DNA from: Candidatus Rokuibacteriota bacterium | Lineage (GTDB): Bacteria; Methylomirabilota; Methylomirabilia; Rokubacteriales; CSP1-6 | Reading direction: 5' to 3' | Length of the DNA stretch: 64,000 nucleotides | NCBI GenBank assembly: GCA_003220225.1 | Contig: QHRU01000046.1 | Span: 1 to 64,000, forward strand | In this document: positions 62,919-64,000 of the stretch, piece after piece | How positions within the stretch are numbered: position 1 is the stretch's first letter | Layout: every line of letters starts with the position of its first letter | Notes under the pieces: generated by a model | The model's database searches: none | Seen by the model: only the letters and a program-made list of their open reading frames with translations | Told to the model about the DNA's origin: nothing | Made by a program: the position numbers and the translations under genes

Positions 62919-63761
62919 GTGGAGTTCCGGTATGTGATCTGCGACGTCTTCACCGATCGGCCGCTGGCGGGAAATCAGCTCGCCGTGTTCACGGACGCGC
63001 GGCTCGTGCCCGAGCATCTGCTGCAGCCGATCGCGCGCGAGATGAATTTCTCGGAGACCGTCTTCGTGTACCCGGCGCTCAAGGGCGGACACGCGAGGAT
63101 TCGAATCTTCACGCCGTTCAACGAGCTGCCATTCGCCGGCCATCCGGTGCTGGGCAGCGCCTTCGTGCTGGCGGCGCCGCTGCAGCTGCCGACCGTCGTG
63201 CTGGAGACGGGCCTCGGCCTCGTGCCGGTCGTGCTCGAGCGCGACGGGCCGCGGATCACCTTCGGTCGCATGAGCCAGCCGCTGCCCACGGTGAGCGCCG
63301 AGCCCGCCGCGGCGGCGATCGTGGCCGCGCTCGGCGGCGTGAAGCCCGTGCTGCCGGTCGAGCGCTACGTCAACGGCCCCACCCACGTGCTGGTCACCGT
63401 CGGCTCGACCGACGAGGTCGCGAAGCTGGCGCCCGACCTCGCCGCGCTCGCGCGGGCGACGCCGGCCGGCGTGTCGTGCTTCGCGGGCAGCGGCCGGAGC
63501 TACAAGACGCGCATGTTCGCGCCGGGCCACGGCATCGCCGAGGATCCCGCGACGGGCTCGGCGGCGGGCCCCCTCGCCTGCCACCTGGTGCGTCACGGCC
63601 TGCTCCAGCCGGGCCAGGAGATCCAGATCACGCAGGGCGTGGAGATGGGGCGCCCGAGCACGCTCTTCGCCCGCGCGGGCGGCACGCGCGAGCGCATCGA
63701 GAGCGTGGAGGTCGGCGGCTCCGCGGTGACGGTGGCGCGCGGCGAATTCCGTCTACAATGA
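62919..63761 (+). CDS. PhzF-family isomerase
   Basis: The 280-residue protein shows PhzF hallmarks: [14 protein letters not shown], the catalytic Glu in [29 protein letters not shown] and the second-domain [17 protein letters not shown]. Known members isomerise dihydroxyanthranilate-type compounds or act as epimerases/racemases; no phenazine genes are adjacent. GTG 62919 is chosen by the -10 spacing and by similarity beginning at once. An SDR gene follows 22 nt downstream. Confidence 0.86.
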   Translation: MEFRYVICDVFTDRPLAGNQLAVFTDARLVPEHLLQPIAREMNFSETVFVYPALKGGHARIRIFTPFNELPFAGHPVLGSAFVLAAPLQLPTVVLETGLGLVPVVLERDGPRITFGRMSQPLPTVSAEPAAAAIVAALGGVKPVLPVERYVNGPTHVLVTVGSTDEVAKLAPDLAALARATPAGVSCFAGSGRSYKTRMFAPGHGIAEDPATGSAAGPLACHLVRHGLLQPGQEIQITQGVEMGRPSTLFARAGGTRERIESVEVGGSAVTVARGEFRLQ

Positions 63762-63783
63762 CCGGCGCCAGGGAGGACCATCG

Positions 63784-64000
63784 ATGAAGCTCAAGGATCG
63801 TGTGGCGCTCGTCACGGGCGGCGGCTCGGGCATCGGCCGCGCCATCTGCGAGCGCTTCGCCGACGAGGGCGCGCGCGTGGTCGTCAACGACGTCCGCCAG
63901 GAAGCCGCCGAGGCCACGGCCAAGGCGCTCGGCGCCGGCGCGCGCGCGATCGCGGCCGACGTCGCCGACAGCCAGGCCGTCCGCGCGATGTTCGCCGTCA
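63784..64000 (+). CDS. short-chain dehydrogenase/reductase, N-terminal part (truncated by window end)
   Basis: The visible 72 residues start [20 protein letters not shown] with the classical NAD(P)-binding TGxxxGIG motif and continue to VNDVRQEAA, where Asp after the second strand favours NAD over NADP. GGGAGG precedes the ATG. It is probably a FabG-like SDR; the catalytic SYK residues lie beyond the window. Confidence 0.85.
   Translation, partial: MKLKDRVALVTGGGSGIGRAICERFADEGARVVVNDVRQEAAEATAKALGAGARAIAADVADSQAVRAMFAV

Noticed and set aside
63090-63110. GATTCGAATC, resembling a tRNA T-arm
   Set aside because: It lies in the conserved PhzF coding region and no acceptor or anticodon stem can be built around it.

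Overview
This is a high-GC (roughly 70 percent), gene-dense bacterial chromosome segment with a soil or subsurface character. It carries many ABC importers for amino-acid or amide-like solutes, F420/LLM-type oxidoreductases, a hydantoinase-type operon, GTG starts and very short intergenic gaps. The gene mix and intergenic repeats resemble Candidatus Rokubacteria / Methylomirabilota genomes. That placement is an inference; no rRNA or other phylogenetic marker lies in the window. I see no rRNA, tRNA, CRISPR, prophage or intact insertion sequence.

Layout. 0-0.9 kb: end of a 3-hydroxyanthranilate dioxygenase and a phosphotriesterase-like gene broken by an internal deletion. 0.9-8.4 kb: dimethylglycine/sarcosine-type dehydrogenase, a 58-residue peptide joining a double-glycine leader to an Hcp-like fragment, a DJ-1/PfpI protein, a giant FAD/Fe-S D-2-hydroxyacid dehydrogenase and a thiol-disulfide protein. 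8.5-15.1 kb: a minus-strand block (Nramp-like transporter, ROK kinase, ChbG-like deacetylase, methyltransferase, a small AhpD-like gene with an in-frame UGA, gamma-glutamyltransferase, lipoprotein). 15.4-18 kb: Ski2-like helicase. 18.6-25.7 kb: a tightly overlapping operon for an ABC importer plus AroM, DUF917 and hydantoinase proteins. 25.7-31.2 kb: small secreted and outer-membrane proteins, a histidine kinase operon, a DUF993 protein and a GNAT. 31.2-35.1 kb: TrpB2-like enzyme coupled to an ABC importer. 35.1-42.2 kb: two micro-genes, an OsmC gene with an in-frame UGA, UroD-like methyltransferase, two LLM oxidoreductases, a nitrilase-fold protein lacking its catalytic Cys, and an enolase-superfamily protein. 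42.2-47.8 kb: sigma54-like promoter with a structured leader, then GT9, inositol-phosphatase-like, CMD, alpha/beta hydrolase, phosphohexomutase and HAD genes. 47.7-60 kb: a divergent copper/cytochrome cluster (CopC, CopD-cytochrome fusions, P19-like, CusF-like, TonB, fused ABC exporter). 60-64 kb: LysR regulator, two Cys-rich mini-proteins, methylisocitrate-lyase-like enzyme, PhzF and the start of an SDR.

The most notable result is two probable selenoproteins hidden as split frames. An 80-residue AhpD/CMD-like protein (12566-12808) and an OsmC-family protein (35530-35952) each carry an in-frame UGA exactly where the family has its redox cysteine. Each UGA is followed at 17-19 nt by a perfect 6-bp hairpin whose apical loop has G among its first two bases, as bacterial SECIS elements do. 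Two independent cases predict that this organism decodes UGA as selenocysteine.

Two genome-wide habits also show. First, many operon-leading genes have a TANNNT hexamer 6-7 nt before a GTG or ATG start, the signature of leaderless mRNAs. Second, families of GC-rich palindromic repeats sit between genes and also run into coding sequence, inserting or appending residues in at least three proteins.
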